From: Lamellibrachia satsuma
Taxonomy: Eukaryota; Annelida; Polychaeta; Sabellida; Siboglinidae
Reading direction: 5' to 3'
DNA: 64,000 nt
Assembly (NCBI GenBank): GCA_033239005.1
Contig: BSQZ01000011.1
Location: forward strand, 5,395,001-5,459,000
In this document: positions 36,605-48,677 of the stretch, in pieces
How positions within the stretch are numbered: position 1 is the stretch's first letter
How the letters are laid out: the number at the start of each line of letters is the position of its first letter
The notes under the pieces: generated by a model
What the model saw: only the letters and a program-made list of their open reading frames with translations
Database searches by the model: none
What the model was told of the DNA's origin: nothing
Made by a program: the position numbers and the translations under genes

Positions 36605-38215
36605 TTAAACTTGACAACAAGTCCCGTCTCCGCCGGTGCTCGCTCCGATACATACACAGACAGTCCGCGTCACGTTTCCCTCCAAGTTGCTCGCGCTGCA
36701 CGTGTACCAGCCCCTCTGCCCGCGCCGCACGCCCTTCAAGGACCACGTGGCTGACGTCCTGTAGTGTGCGCGATTCGACGAAGGCGCGATAGTGATCGAC
36801 TCACCAGACGGCGCTACCCACTTCACTTCCGGAGGAGGGTCGGACTTTGCTGCGCACGAGAGGAACAGATCTTCACCCTCGGATAGGGTAACGTTCCCAG
36901 TAACGTCAACGAAGGTGGGTGGCGTGCAGACAAAGTCCTTCGACTGCAAGTTCCAGATGTAGCTATATTGCGGTGACATGCAGTGGTCCCAGTAACCTAC
37001 CCCGGGTTGGGTCGATAGCCATTCAAAATACCAACGCATCTGGCAGTTGCAATGCCATGGATTGCCGGCCGTTTTAATATAAGTTATTCTGGCAAGCAGC
37101 GGTCCTACTGCCGAATCAATGTACTGAAGCTTGTTACCCTCAAAACTTAGCATCTTGAGTCCCATGTCGACGTAAGGCTGCAGATCATCGACGGTGATTG
37201 AGCTCAGCCTGTTGTATTCGACAAGGAGGTTCTCGAGGTGGGGCGAAGCCTGCGCCAATCCGGCCGGCAGACGAGTCAGTTTGTTCCAACTCAGATCGAG
37301 CTCTTTCAGGCCGGCGAAGTTGGAGAACATTTCAGGCGGACATACGTCGATCGACCCGCGGGTGAGCGAGAACTTCGACACAGTGCGCAGGCTTGGGTAG
37401 CGACGGAAGTCGAGCGACGAGACCGGGAATTGATTTTCACTCAGGTCCAGGTCTTCGGCAGTGACGTACTCGAGGAATGACAGGTCGTTCGACAGACTAT
37501 TTGTCAGTGACAGGGTCGTCAGGCTAAGTCCAGCGAAGACCTGTGTATCGATCTCGAGTGCGTTTTCGTTTCTATCTAGCGTGAGCGTCTTTAGCGAGGT
37601 CCTCAGTGGTTGCAGACTCCCGGCCGGGAGTCGCGAGAGGGCATTGCCGGAGAGATCCAGGGTGTCGACGCTCGCTCCTTGGAATGTACCGTCACGAAGG
37701 ACACTCAGTGTGTTGTCATGCAACTCCAGCTTCATTAGACGGAGCCCGTCGAACGCGGAATCCGGCAACTCTTCGATGATGTTCGTCCCTATGTTGAGAC
37801 GGTTCAGATTTTTCAGGCCCCGGAACGCTCCAGATTCAACTGTCTTGATTTTGTTTGCGGACAATGTCAACGTCTCTAGGGCCGGTAGATTATCGAAGGC
37901 ACCTGGACCGAGTCTGCGCAGTTGGCCGTCGTCCATCTCCAGTATGCGCAGTACCGGAAGTTGCGGGAATGTGTGTGTTGCTGATAACTCAACAATGTCA
38001 TTGTTCTTGAACATAATCTTGACCGTGTCATTGGGGAAACCGAATGGGATCTCGACGAAATGCTGACGTTCGCAATAGACGGTCTTGCCTTCTTCAAGTA
38101 TTAGACACTCGCACGACTTTGGGCAGCTGCTTATCACTGGGGCCGACGCCACTAGCATCGCCGTCGCGAGCAGAGTCAACACTACACTATACATGTAGCC
38201 TTGGAGCGCTGGCAT
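36605..38215 (-). CDS. Gene D1: LRR-Ig protein, stops after the Ig domain (possibly secreted)
   Basis: 536 residues: signal peptide about 1-29 after MPALQG, LRRNT (CPKSCEC...CERQ), LRRs about 60-382, LRRCT 383-432 (NPWHCNCQMRWYFEW), Ig about 433-522 (LFLSC...GWYTCSAS), then GASTGGDGTCCQV and TAA. Gene F has CAAGGGCAA where D1 has CAAGTTTAA, so the stop is a derived change. Without the stalk and helix the product would be secreted. ATG at 38213-38215 lies shortly after an acceptor (38254-38266). About 97 percent identical to D2 by eye. The long open LRR-Ig frame argues for recent or continuing function. Confidence 0.8.
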   Translation of the reverse strand: MPALQGYMYSVVLTLLATAMLVASAPVISSCPKSCECLILEEGKTVYCERQHFVEIPFGFPNDTVKIMFKNNDIVELSATHTFPQLPVLRILEMDDGQLRRLGPGAFDNLPALETLTLSANKIKTVESGAFRGLKNLNRLNIGTNIIEELPDSAFDGLRLMKLELHDNTLSVLRDGTFQGASVDTLDLSGNALSRLPAGSLQPLRTSLKTLTLDRNENALEIDTQVFAGLSLTTLSLTNSLSNDLSFLEYVTAEDLDLSENQFPVSSLDFRRYPSLRTVSKFSLTRGSIDVCPPEMFSNFAGLKELDLSWNKLTRLPAGLAQASPHLENLLVEYNRLSSITVDDLQPYVDMGLKMLSFEGNKLQYIDSAVGPLLARITYIKTAGNPWHCNCQMRWYFEWLSTQPGVGYWDHCMSPQYSYIWNLQSKDFVCTPPTFVDVTGNVTLSEGEDLFLSCAAKSDPPPEVKWVAPSGESITIAPSSNRAHYRTSATWSLKGVRRGQRGWYTCSASNLEGNVTRTVCVCIGASTGGDGTCCQV

Positions 38216-38253
38216 TGCAGAGCTGGCACGGCACTTGTTGACGCTCGCTGCTT

Positions 38254-38266
38254 CTGGAACAAAAAC
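38254..38266 (-). other. 3' splice acceptor upstream of gene D1
   Basis: Minus strand GTTTTTGTTCCAG, followed by AAGCAGCGAGCG, the family leader. Confidence 0.5.
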
Positions 38267-40200
38267 AGCTTATTGAACAGTGTACGGGCGTGCGTTTGTG
38301 TGCGTGCGTGCGTTCATTTTGTTTTACAAATTGAAACATTATTATAATAATTGCCGCACCATTCAATGTTATTCATTATTATTGTAGCTAAATGTTGTCA
38401 TTACTTATTGAAATGTACATGTGCACGCGCGTGCGTATGCGAATGTGCGAGCGTGTCCGCACTATTCACGTTAAATTTTATATATAATCTTTCCTATATT
38501 GATCATGCTCCGAACTTGTTTATTAATCTTTTCCTTCACAGTCAATGTTTCGATATATTACAGCTGACCCTAGAAGACGGTTAGTAGCTGTCGAAACGTT
38601 ACAAAGTAAAAGGTAAACACTGACTGTGAAAACACCAAAAAAAAGATTGATATAATTATTACGGGCGCTAGTCTGTTGAATATCTTCACACTTGTTCAAT
38701 ACAACATGAATCCTTTATTCATGTACTTGCTACGTTTTATAACTGTTGGCGCAATAACCTATAATGGATGTGAGAAGGGTAACCGAGACCTTCGGATTTC
38801 AGTTTCAGTGTAATATTATGATTGGTTGATTCTACAAAAACAATACCTGACGATGCAGATGTTTTGTAATTATCCTACCACTAGATAGTTGCCTTGAACT
38901 ACGATATATCAAATTAATCAAGTAAGACGATTTTTATTGGTTAACCAAACAACTGGTTTTCTGGACATGGCAACACTGTTTTGTTACGATGGATTAGTAT
39001 TTATAACATCTCGGTTCAATAAAAAAAACATTCTTACAAAACGTGTCATTATAATGATCTTTAAATTCTTAATTTTATTTTAAATACACGATTTCATGGT
39101 AAAATAAATTATGCAAGTATTACGACATATGCTTAGAGAGAGATCGCTTTACACATTAAAAGACGAACAAAGATCTTCACGTTTAAATGAGAAATATACC
39201 GTTTTTCATCAGATGATATGTTGGTCTGTCCAATACAAGTGTTACTGAATTTCTGAAAATAAATAGACTACATCAATAAAGATGCAAACACTAAGTATAA
39301 CACTGTTAATTAAATGTACCTTGATATCAACAAACTCTGATAATTGGGACATTTTTATTGAAACCACCAACTAAATGCATATAGGTTAACCAATGAAAAT
39401 AGTTCCCTAATGACGAGTCATCAACATGAATAAATTACGGTCCACCTGTCACGTTTGAATAATTCTCTAGAGCGCTTCTTTGGCTACCGTTTCACCGGGT
39501 GGCAACACAGTTTTAGGTATGTAAGAATAGTGGATGGACACAAAGTTTGTGTTGCTGCAGTAAATGTATTCTTCAATTTATCACACAAACAAATAAACAC
39601 GTACACGCACACGCATACGCATACACACGCACGCACGCACGCACGCACACACACTAATTAATACTGGTAACACGACAGAGAGTTTGAAATAGTTGAAAAC
39701 ATTGGTATAACGAGTCCACCAAAATTTTGTTCACCCCTCGTTGCCTGTATCTTTCGGAAGAGAACTAAACACTGTCGGACACTTGTCTGTGGCCAGGGAA
39801 GTAAAAGGTCCCTCGCAAAATGTGTAACCTCTCGCGGACTCACTAATTCTAACACGACCAAATCTTCTGCAATTTGAAGGTGGTCGTTAACTGGAAGAAT
39901 GCGGTGATAATGACAACATGCTGATGTCAATTCGTTCCCTGGTACATCTACGTAAAACGGCAAAAGATCAAACCTCATAGTCACCATAGCCGCTGTGATA
40001 CATCTGTGGTGACATAAGCGTATACATATTGACGTCAGCGTATTTAACACACAACATGTGTCGTGAGACCCGACGCTTCCTTCGCCATATCCCACCCTCC
40101 ATATCTTTCTCCTTGTTCCAAACCTACCTCGGTCTCAGATAGTGGTCGTTTGTCACAACTTGACAAGTCCGTGTCTCAGGTACTACGTAAGCTGGCTAAC
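38267..40200. other. 5' flank of gene D1; no gene seen
   Basis: 38267-38640 is duplicated at 50340-50660. 39600-39655 is a short (CA)/(CGCA) array. 38575-38615 has a GTCGAAACGTT motif often found in invertebrate repeats. Nothing coding is supported. Confidence 0.55.
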
Positions 40201-40212
40201 GTTTTGGTCGTT

Positions 40213-40505
40213 TTGGTAGCTCTATATATGGCCTTCGTAGTTTTGAACGAGTTATCGGTCCATTGGCCCGCTAATGGTAGCGTGGGTGCATCCAGGTGTC
40301 AGGTGTCACAGACTTGATCGAGGAAAAACAACTGGGAAAGCTTCGGTGTCAGGTAAAAAGCGCTGCTTTTTATTGCACTATTGCACAATATATATAGTTG
40401 TTTTGAGCGAGTTGTCGGTCCATTTGCCCGCTAAAGGTGGCGGGGGTGCACCCCGGTTTCAGGTGTCACAAAGACTTGATCGATGAAAAATAACTGGAAA
40501 AGTTT
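40213..40505. repeat. Two tandem copies of a 165-bp unit
   Basis: GAGTTATCGGTCCATTGGCC and GAGTTGTCGGTCCATTTGCC head two similar units, each with TCAGGTGTCACA and GACTTGATCGA. Confidence 0.75.
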
Positions 40506-40644
40506 CGAAACATTGTGGCCCACGATGTGACGTCAATAACAATCACAGGAAAACAGGGGTGGAATACACCATAGCTATATGTAGCTCAGTAGGCGGGAAA
40601 ATAGGGTAATCATTGTTAAATAATATTTTGAAATCATTGATTTA

Positions 40645-40957
<313 letters not shown>

Positions 40958-41040
<83 letters not shown>

Positions 41041-41060
41041 AATGCACATAAGCACCTGTA

Positions 41061-41131
<71 letters not shown>
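40958..41131. repeat. (TA)n microsatellites
   Basis: Two TA arrays (about 40958-41037 and 41064-41130), separated by a short unique piece. Confidence 0.97.
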
Positions 41132-41450
<319 letters not shown>

Positions 41451-41487
41451 ATACGACCAAGACGTTAGTCAGCTTACAAGGGAGATG

Positions 41488-43860
41488 ACGTTGTAGTTTG
41501 TTTGCATGGGGCCAAAATAGAGGCGATAATGGAGAGGGTAAAAAACATCGTGGGGTCGGGCAAGGGTGGATCTGTTTTAGTACACGTAGGGACAAATAAC
41601 GTAGAGAGGGAGGGTACAACTGCCATAGTTAGGAAATGCAGGAATTTGATCAGAACACTAAAGCAGAAGTGGGTTGAGCAGGAAATACTGTCAGGGATTC
41701 TACCAGTAATAGGAAGGATGGGTCACAGATATCGAAATTGCCGGGGGATGGCAATTAACATTCTAGTCGAGAAGCTATGTAGTTAGGAGGATGTGGGTTT
41801 TGTGTGGATGTTTTGTTGGAAGGGTTGATATGTACATGAAGGACGGGCTTCATCTAAGTGGAAAGGGGCAGCAGTATTTGCGGATGGACTCAGAGTAGCA
41901 GTAGATATTGGCATAGGTAGTAAACTCTATTTAAACTAGAAGAGCAGGGGATTACATAGAGATGCCTCAAGCAGGACAAGAAGCCACTGGTACAGATAAA
42001 CCAATAAAAAAATTTCAGAAAAACATGTCTGAAGCAGGTTATATATATGTAACAAGATATTTAACAAGATTGCCATACCAAACAACAAGTTCCAGAGGGC
42101 AAGTGGACAAGGAAGCCATTGGCTTATCGAGAGTCCAACAATTTACACTTCCCAAAATTGAAAAACATTTGCCATACAAAATATGAAATTGAGAGTATCA
42201 TCGATAAATTTGTTCCCTTGAAAAAATAAGGAAAACGGTCTAGAAAGAAACAATTGTCAAAAGAAGCAATTAGAAAAATAGTGTTTAAGCAAATTATGTG
42301 GAGGCGTACCAGAAAGGGTGAAGAATATGCTAATTACAAAGAGGCACTTAACCTAGCTACAACTGAAATTAGAAAATGTAAAAGAACCTTTGAACAAAAA
42401 TTGGCAGGTAATATAAAAACTGACAGCAAGAGTTTCTATGCTTTTGTAAGGAATAAACAGAAAGTTCGAGATAAGGTCGGACCACTGGAAAACAACAGGG
42501 AAACATAATTTCAGACGGCTTTCAAATGGCAGTGGTCCTGAATGAGTATTTTAGCTCAGTTTTTACCACAGAAGATATCAGCTCACTTCCAGTTCCATTT
42601 ACTAAAATTGAGGGCAATAAATCAGAACATTTAGGGCAGTTATTTGTAACTCCTTAAATGATAGCAAACAAAATTCAGAAGATGAAAGATAATAAATCAC
42701 CTGGAGTTGATGGGATACCACCAAAACTGCTTGAGGAAATTGTTGAGCAAATTAGTACACCACTTGCAAAATTATTTAACTTGACACTAGAAGAAGGAAT
42801 AGTTCCTTCAGAATGGAAAGAAGCAAACATTACGCCACTATTTAAGAAGGTATCGAAGAACAAGCCAGAATATTACTGTTTAATTACAGTCATGTTTAAC
42901 CAATCTCTTATGTTTTTTTTGAAGAAATTACAAAGTGTGCAGATGACGGATCACCAGTGGATGTTGTCTACTTAGATTTTTAGAAGGCTTTCGATAAAGT
43001 GCCACACCAAAGATTGTTACTTAAACTAAAATCCCATGGTATAGGTAATGATGTAATCAAGTGGATAGAAAAGTGGCTTACACACAGAAGACAGAGTGTA
43101 ATAGTAGATAGTGAGATTTCAAACAGGAAATCTGTTTTGAGTGGGGTACCACATGGATCAGTATTAGGCCCTATGCTGTTTTTAATATATATATATAAAT
43201 GATTTAGAAGATGACATATTTAGCAAAGTACTCAAATTTGCAGATTACACAAAAGTTTACAGGATGATCTAGATAAATTAGTTAAATGATCAGAAAAATG
43301 GCAAATGTTATTAAATTTTGGGAAGTATAAATGTATACACATAGGACATGGAAACATGGACGAAGAATCTAAATTGGGGGATGCTGTACTAGGTAGAACC
43401 ACACAAGAAAAGGACTTAGGAGTAAAATTTAGTGCTGACATTAAAGTTTCAGAGCAATGTGGGATTGCTGCTTCAAAAGGAAATCAAATTCTGAGGCTAA
43501 TTAGGAGAAATATCATGTATAAGGAAAAAGAGCTTATTGTACTCTTGTAAAATGTAATAGTTAGAGGCCGTATCGTAAAAAGGACATAGACAAGCTAGAA
43601 AGAATACAACGAAGAGCAACTAAAATAAATCAAGAATTAAGATACCTTAGACCTGCCAAATTATTGCGTTAATGCTAGTAGCGTGAATATGTTAAACATA
43701 GAATAGACAGATATTTGATAAGGGCGGGCTAAACATACATAAGAAAATTGTTGGACTCTCGATAAGTAAATGGCTTCCTTTTCCACTTGCCATCTGGAAC
43801 ATGTTGTTTGGGATGGCAATCTTGTTAAATCTTGTTAAATCTGGTTAAATATCGTCAACA
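41488..43860 (+). mobile_element. Degenerate CR1-like LINE with SGNH-esterase ORF1 remnant
   Basis: 41502-41940 encodes an ORF1 remnant with VLVHVGTNNVERE (block III of SGNH hydrolases, here GTNN) and, after a frameshift, YMKDGLHLSGKG (block V Asp-x-x-His). The EN domain is missing. 42254-42508 is the linker before RT (KRTFEQKLAGNIKTDSKSFY). 42658-42890 begins RT (KMKDNKSPGVDGIPPKLLEE, SEWKEANITPLFKK). A deletion removes the next RT block. Motif A follows as DVVYLDF-stop-KAFDKVPHQ, motif B is GVPHGSVLGP (usually GVPQG), and motif C is FADYTK (usually FADD). The thumb (DLGVKFSADIKVSEQCGIAA) and a weak 3' end follow. Not functional. Confidence 0.9.
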
Positions 43861-44740
43861 GGGACTACTTGGAATAACCCGTGGCGCCTCTGGTGCATAT
43901 TATGAAGGTGAAATCGTGTGAGATTGCACACTCCCCGACAGCGGCGCCACTCATCACATCACCACTGCCAGAAGTAGATTATACATTATTGCGACTTGCT
44001 ACGCTATTGCAACAGGCAATTGAGTAAAGTGACATAGTTTCAAACAAAAACGAACGTTATTATGTTTCTAGACACATTTTCAATAGAGGCAAGCAGCGCC
44101 AACGCGCTCCGGCTGGTAGACTACAATAAACCAGCGGTGACGCAGCGGGTGTGTCATTCTTGGCTCGGGTGACGACATTCACGCGCGTGTCGTCGCCCAC
44201 CTTCCGCTTGACGATCTCCGATCCGACCATCGTACAAAGGACCGCTGACTCACGAAGATGCAGAAGGAATAACAAGCCCACTTTTGGTCAAAATAACCAC
44301 TTCATAAAAGCAGTTGTGATTTTATCAATCGAGTGAGTACCCGTTAAGCCGTATCAGTGATTTCACAATGACAGTTCATCGCAGCTGTCAACAAGTTCAT
44401 CCTCACCGAAAGGCAATTACAGCCAGCGAGACTGTTTATCAGGAGGTCTTCTCGTGCCAACTTTCGCTATTCAATAAGAGAGTTTACAAATCACATTTCG
44501 TTTACAAGGCTTCTTTTAATTCAGCACTCCATCTTTTCTCCTATGTCTTTGTTAGGTCTATCCTGTCAGTGTAATCGCATTAACTGTGTATATGATATGT
44601 AACCTACCTACACAGTGATGTTTGTCTAGGAATTAAAGTACAGACAGCCAACTACACTAGTTACTATTAACATTAAACGTATTTGGGGAAACGCATAACT
44701 ATAGTAAACGTATTGAGGAACGGCTTTCATAGGCTGAGTC
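43861..44740. repeat. Duplicated non-coding block (pairs with 51100-51640)
   Basis: Shared CCGCTGACTCACGAAG-like and AAAGCAGTTGTGATTTTATC motifs. No gene. Confidence 0.65.

Positions 44741-44742
<2 letters not shown>

Positions 44743-44820
<78 letters not shown>
44743..44820. repeat. (AT)n microsatellite
   Basis: About 78 bp, at the position equivalent to 54531-54625. Confidence 0.97.
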
Positions 44821-44825
<5 letters not shown>

Positions 44826-44844
44826 CACATACACATATATACAA

Positions 44845-45940
44845 CATTAACTTGGTGTAAACTATATTTTACGTACACAATGAAACTGCTATTTTAGATC
44901 ATATTAGCATTGAATATAATGTGTATTAATTAAATTTAATATTACGCTTGATATCAAGAGATTCTATTTTCGTAGCATCACCATTGAAATAAAGCCACTA
45001 TATACGTATAATACGTATAATATCGCCAACTAATCCTATCAGCATAATATCATAATATCATAATATTACAATTGCAACGGGGATTAATGTTTGCATAATA
45101 TCAAAACTGCTGCGTAAATAATGGATTTAAAAAGCGACGAGTTATAAAAACAAATCGCGTACTAATAACCGATGTGTAGTAGCTCATCAGTAGGTATATA
45201 CAGTAGCTAATGCTGGTAACGTCTCGTACACATTAATATCGTGACGCAGAGTAGCACATTATCAGTGTTGAACTAAGACAGCTGTGTACGTGTTTAATTA
45301 CCACTTTAAAATTGCTTAAAATTGTTATCCGTACTGTCATAGCAACCAATAAACAAATAAATCACGACTTAACGTTCCATTAAACGACCCCATCGACCGT
45401 CAACAGTTAGCGTTCTCCCGGACGCGTATATCATGATTATCATAATAAAGCGGCAAACACATGCATGGCACCGTTAAAACTGGTCGTTTAACCTTTTGTG
45501 AATATACGAAGCAATGCATCTTCAAAGGCTGATATGATTATATTCCTGGTCCTGTAAAACTTTCGATGGCATACTTTAATCATACGAGGTTTCGTGTTTC
45601 AATTGAGAAAGGTGAATATATCAATTTGAACGCAGGAAATTAAGTTTCTTAAATTCAGCTTACGTTCTAATATACACATTTGCTGATGTTTTATCTTGAA
45701 GCAGACGAATTTTCTGCAAGCGTTTTTGACTAAGTCATTTTGGTAAATGTTTAATCAGTAAACGTGTTGGTCGCTCTATTGGGTTTTAATTCTCGTATTT
45801 GTTTGCGCCAACTTTGTTGGAGAAACTATACAGATGCAGAAAATTAACTTCAATATTAATTCTCACATTTTACTAAAACCTGGCCATACCAACACCCCGA
45901 CGTTTCATTGTTTCCCGGAATCCGCATCTAGTGCAACGAA
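44845..45940 (-). repeat. Duplicated 3' flank of gene G type (pairs with 54636-55710)
   Basis: Over 1 kb of close match, e.g. AACATTAACTTGGTGTAAAC and CAAACACATGCATGGCACCG. No gene. Confidence 0.9.
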
Positions 45941-46370
45941 CTAGGCTTCTGTTTCTCCAGGTAATTCGGTGATGTTGTTCCACTCCAGGTCCAACAGTCG
46001 CAGCACAGACAGCCCCCAAAACGCGCCCGCCTCTATCGTCTATATCCTATTATCGCTCATTACAAGAGTCTCGAGCCCCGGAAAGTGACTGAATGCGTCG
46101 GAACCGTTCTTACGCAGTTGGCACGTCTGTCGATCGAGTCTGCGCAGTTTGGGCAGCACCGGGAATTTCAATTGAATAACTCCGACAAGTTTTTGCCCTT
46201 GAACATAATGTATTTCGAGAATCCACGAGAATAGCGGAGCGACGTTAGTAAGCACAGCTGACGGCTACGAGGTACTCCTGTGGCAACGTAAGACACTGGC
46301 ACCGCGCCAGACAGTCGCCGGCTGCCGTTATACTCAGCACGGCCGCTGTCACGCGATTGAAACATGGCAA
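45941..46370 (-). pseudogene. Pseudogene of gene G with large internal deletion
   Basis: The last few codons of gene G (ending GETEA) are joined directly to its LRR1-LRR3 region, removing what corresponds to 55729-57961 of gene G (about 2.2 kb: most LRRs, LRRCT, Ig, stalk, TM and tail). The start region has also lost about 45 bp including the ATG, and the LRRNT has frameshifts. Signal and cap residues AAGDCLARCQCLTLPQEYLV remain readable. Confidence 0.93.
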
Positions 46371-46975
46371 GGAGAAACAACACATTATATCAGTTGAATC
46401 TGCAGCTATGTAACAAAGTGGGTGTACCGCGTGCTTTGATGAACTATGCGATTTGTAAATATGGCCGCGCGATTTAACAGTGTAAAGTAATGTTTTTAGT
46501 AAAAGAAGACATTCCTTTTTTTGGGCTATTTTCTTATTTACGATCAACGAATTGTGGCATAGCACAACTATGAATGGGTAAAAGATAATTCCATATATAT
46601 ATCCATCCATATGTGTGGAAGACACAAGGAAATCCCTGAAATGAATAGCAATGCATATAAATCCTTTTGAGTCAAGAAGACCCACATTTTATCCCCATTT
46701 AGTTGATATACATACCATTAGATGGGACATTCCGTTACCATTATTAATCAGAGGCATTATCTAGCTAGATTGAAACATTAAGTGGAACGTTAGCGTCTTT
46801 TATAGAGGCTATTGTGAATGACGCAGCCATTTTGAACGCCATATTGGATTTCCGCCACTAACCTATGACTCTGCAATGGCTATCATATTAATTAATTATT
46901 AGGCATGAACTCTAAAAACACAACGATGGGTTGCTACACCAACACCGAAGCTCCACTTTGTCTTTTTGCGAGGAA
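46371..46975. other. 5' flank of the G pseudogene; no gene seen
   Basis: Parts match 58430-58830 of gene G, with an extra piece (about 46690-46920) not present there. Confidence 0.6.
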
Positions 46976-47703
46976 GACACCAACACACCACACGCGTTGT
47001 AATAAAAACATTGTTTTATTTAACAGCAATGTCTTGCTGGTGTTGACATGTAATAAAAGTACAGAGTATCTGTAATCGGATAAACGCATTTGCAATTGTT
47101 TCCAGCGTTTTCACGGGGCGCACAGCAGCGCTCCTAGCGGGCTGCCTGGACTTCGTTCCAAAGTTTTGTCGAAAACATTGGCCTAGCGCAGCAACTGTAT
47201 AAACACAATTCTGTGCTAGCACACATTCAGAATGCACACTTTAAGCCTAGTACTGGGACAAACAGCGAGTGTTGCTCTACAAGCAAAGGCACGTGACCAA
47301 AACGGATGAGAGTACGTTGCAATATTAACTAAGTAACACAATGCTTTCTATAAATGACTTCGTGTACAGTTTGGTATGAGAACGGCTTGAAGCACAGTAG
47401 AATATATACATGTTACACATTCAGACACTGTTAATCAAATTTGTTGCATACTGATATTTTACAATAATTAGGTAAATATGCATTGTGAGGTGTTTTATTA
47501 GCCACTCGTGTTGCACATTCATTGGGCTATTGATTGATTACAAGAATTGATGACGAATAAGAAAATATGCAAGTTTTACAACACATATAGAAACGACACA
47601 CGGCCAAAATACACACATTCGAAAGTAAAATATAATGTTTTTCACCAGCTGATTTATCTGTCCGTCGAACTCCTGTTTTATATAATGTATGACGGTAAAT
47701 ATA
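46976..47703 (-). promoter_or_regulatory. Conserved 3' block of gene D2 (probable 3' UTR) with AATAAA at 47015-47020
   Basis: Near-identical to 34880-35592. The AATAAA on the minus strand is kept. Confidence 0.45.
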
Positions 47704-48670
47704 TTACGGCAATAAAGATTCAAACCTGAAGTATAGCTGTTTTAATTCAGGTGTACTTCGACCGTTGACCGCCTTCAAGTCGGTCATACCATCCAGGCTC
47801 TCCACAGATGACGACGACAACAGAACCGTCTGCATCTGACGCTGGCGATACAAGTGGAAAGCGAGGAGAATTGCTACCATCACAACGAAGACGAGTTTGA
47901 GGATGACGGCCAATGCCATGATGCCGTCATCAGTCGAATTGGTCGTTGCGCTTAACTCGCCGGCAGATGGCGCCACCGTGGAGAGGACTGCGAATGTATG
48001 TTTCTTCACCGTGGGCTGCTCGCCAGATGTCGTGCTTGTTGTCACGGCTGATTGTGTGTTTGTTGTAGATGACGTTGTGATTGTTGGAGCTGATGTCGGC
48101 GGTGTGGTCGTTGTCGGCGTTGTGGCTGTGGTAGTTGTCGTTGCCGTTATTGTAGGTGGCGTTGTCGTTATGGTAATTGGTGTTGTTGTAGTCGTAGACG
48201 GCATTGTGGTAGTTGGTGTTGTCGTTGTTGTTGTCGGAGTTGTCATTATTGTAGGCGATGTTGTGGTAGTTGATGTGGTTATTATGTGGTGTTCCGGTAG
48301 TGGTTGTTAGTGTGGTCGTTGTGGTAGGTGGTGTGGTCGTTGTGGTAGTAGTAGTTGTAGTTCTAATTGATGTCGTTATTGTTGTAATCGGTGTTGTCGT
48401 TGTGGTAGTTGGTGCTGTGGTAGTTGTAGGTAGTGTGGACGTTGTAGTAGTTGGTGTTGTTGTTGTATTTGGTTTTTGTCGTTGTTGTAATGCTAGTTGG
48501 TGTGGTCTTTGTTGTAGTCGGTGTTGTCGTGGTGGTTGGTGTGGTTGTTTTGGTAGTCGGTGTTGTTGTGGTAGTTGGCGTGGTTGTTGTGGTAGTCGGT
48601 GTAGTCGTAGTGGTGGGCGGTGTTGTCGTTGTTGTCGTTGTAGTGGCGGTGTTAGTTGGTGCCGGACGAG
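47704..48670 (-). pseudogene. Gene D2 distal part: Thr stalk, TM and tail, out of frame
   Basis: Same architecture and same shared frameshift (about 48285-48310) as D1, plus a private one-base T insertion near 48475 (GGTTTTTGTC against GGTTTTGTC). The terminal frame (47704-48246) holds the membrane helix MALAVILKLVFVVMVAILLA and the tail ending FESLLP. Confidence 0.7.
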
Positions 48671-48677
48671 GTGGTTC

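Noticed and set aside
38560..38620. Possible hammerhead ribozyme (CTGA ... GTCGAAACG)
   Set aside because: The CTGANGA core is not complete (CTGACCC) and stem II is not convincing.
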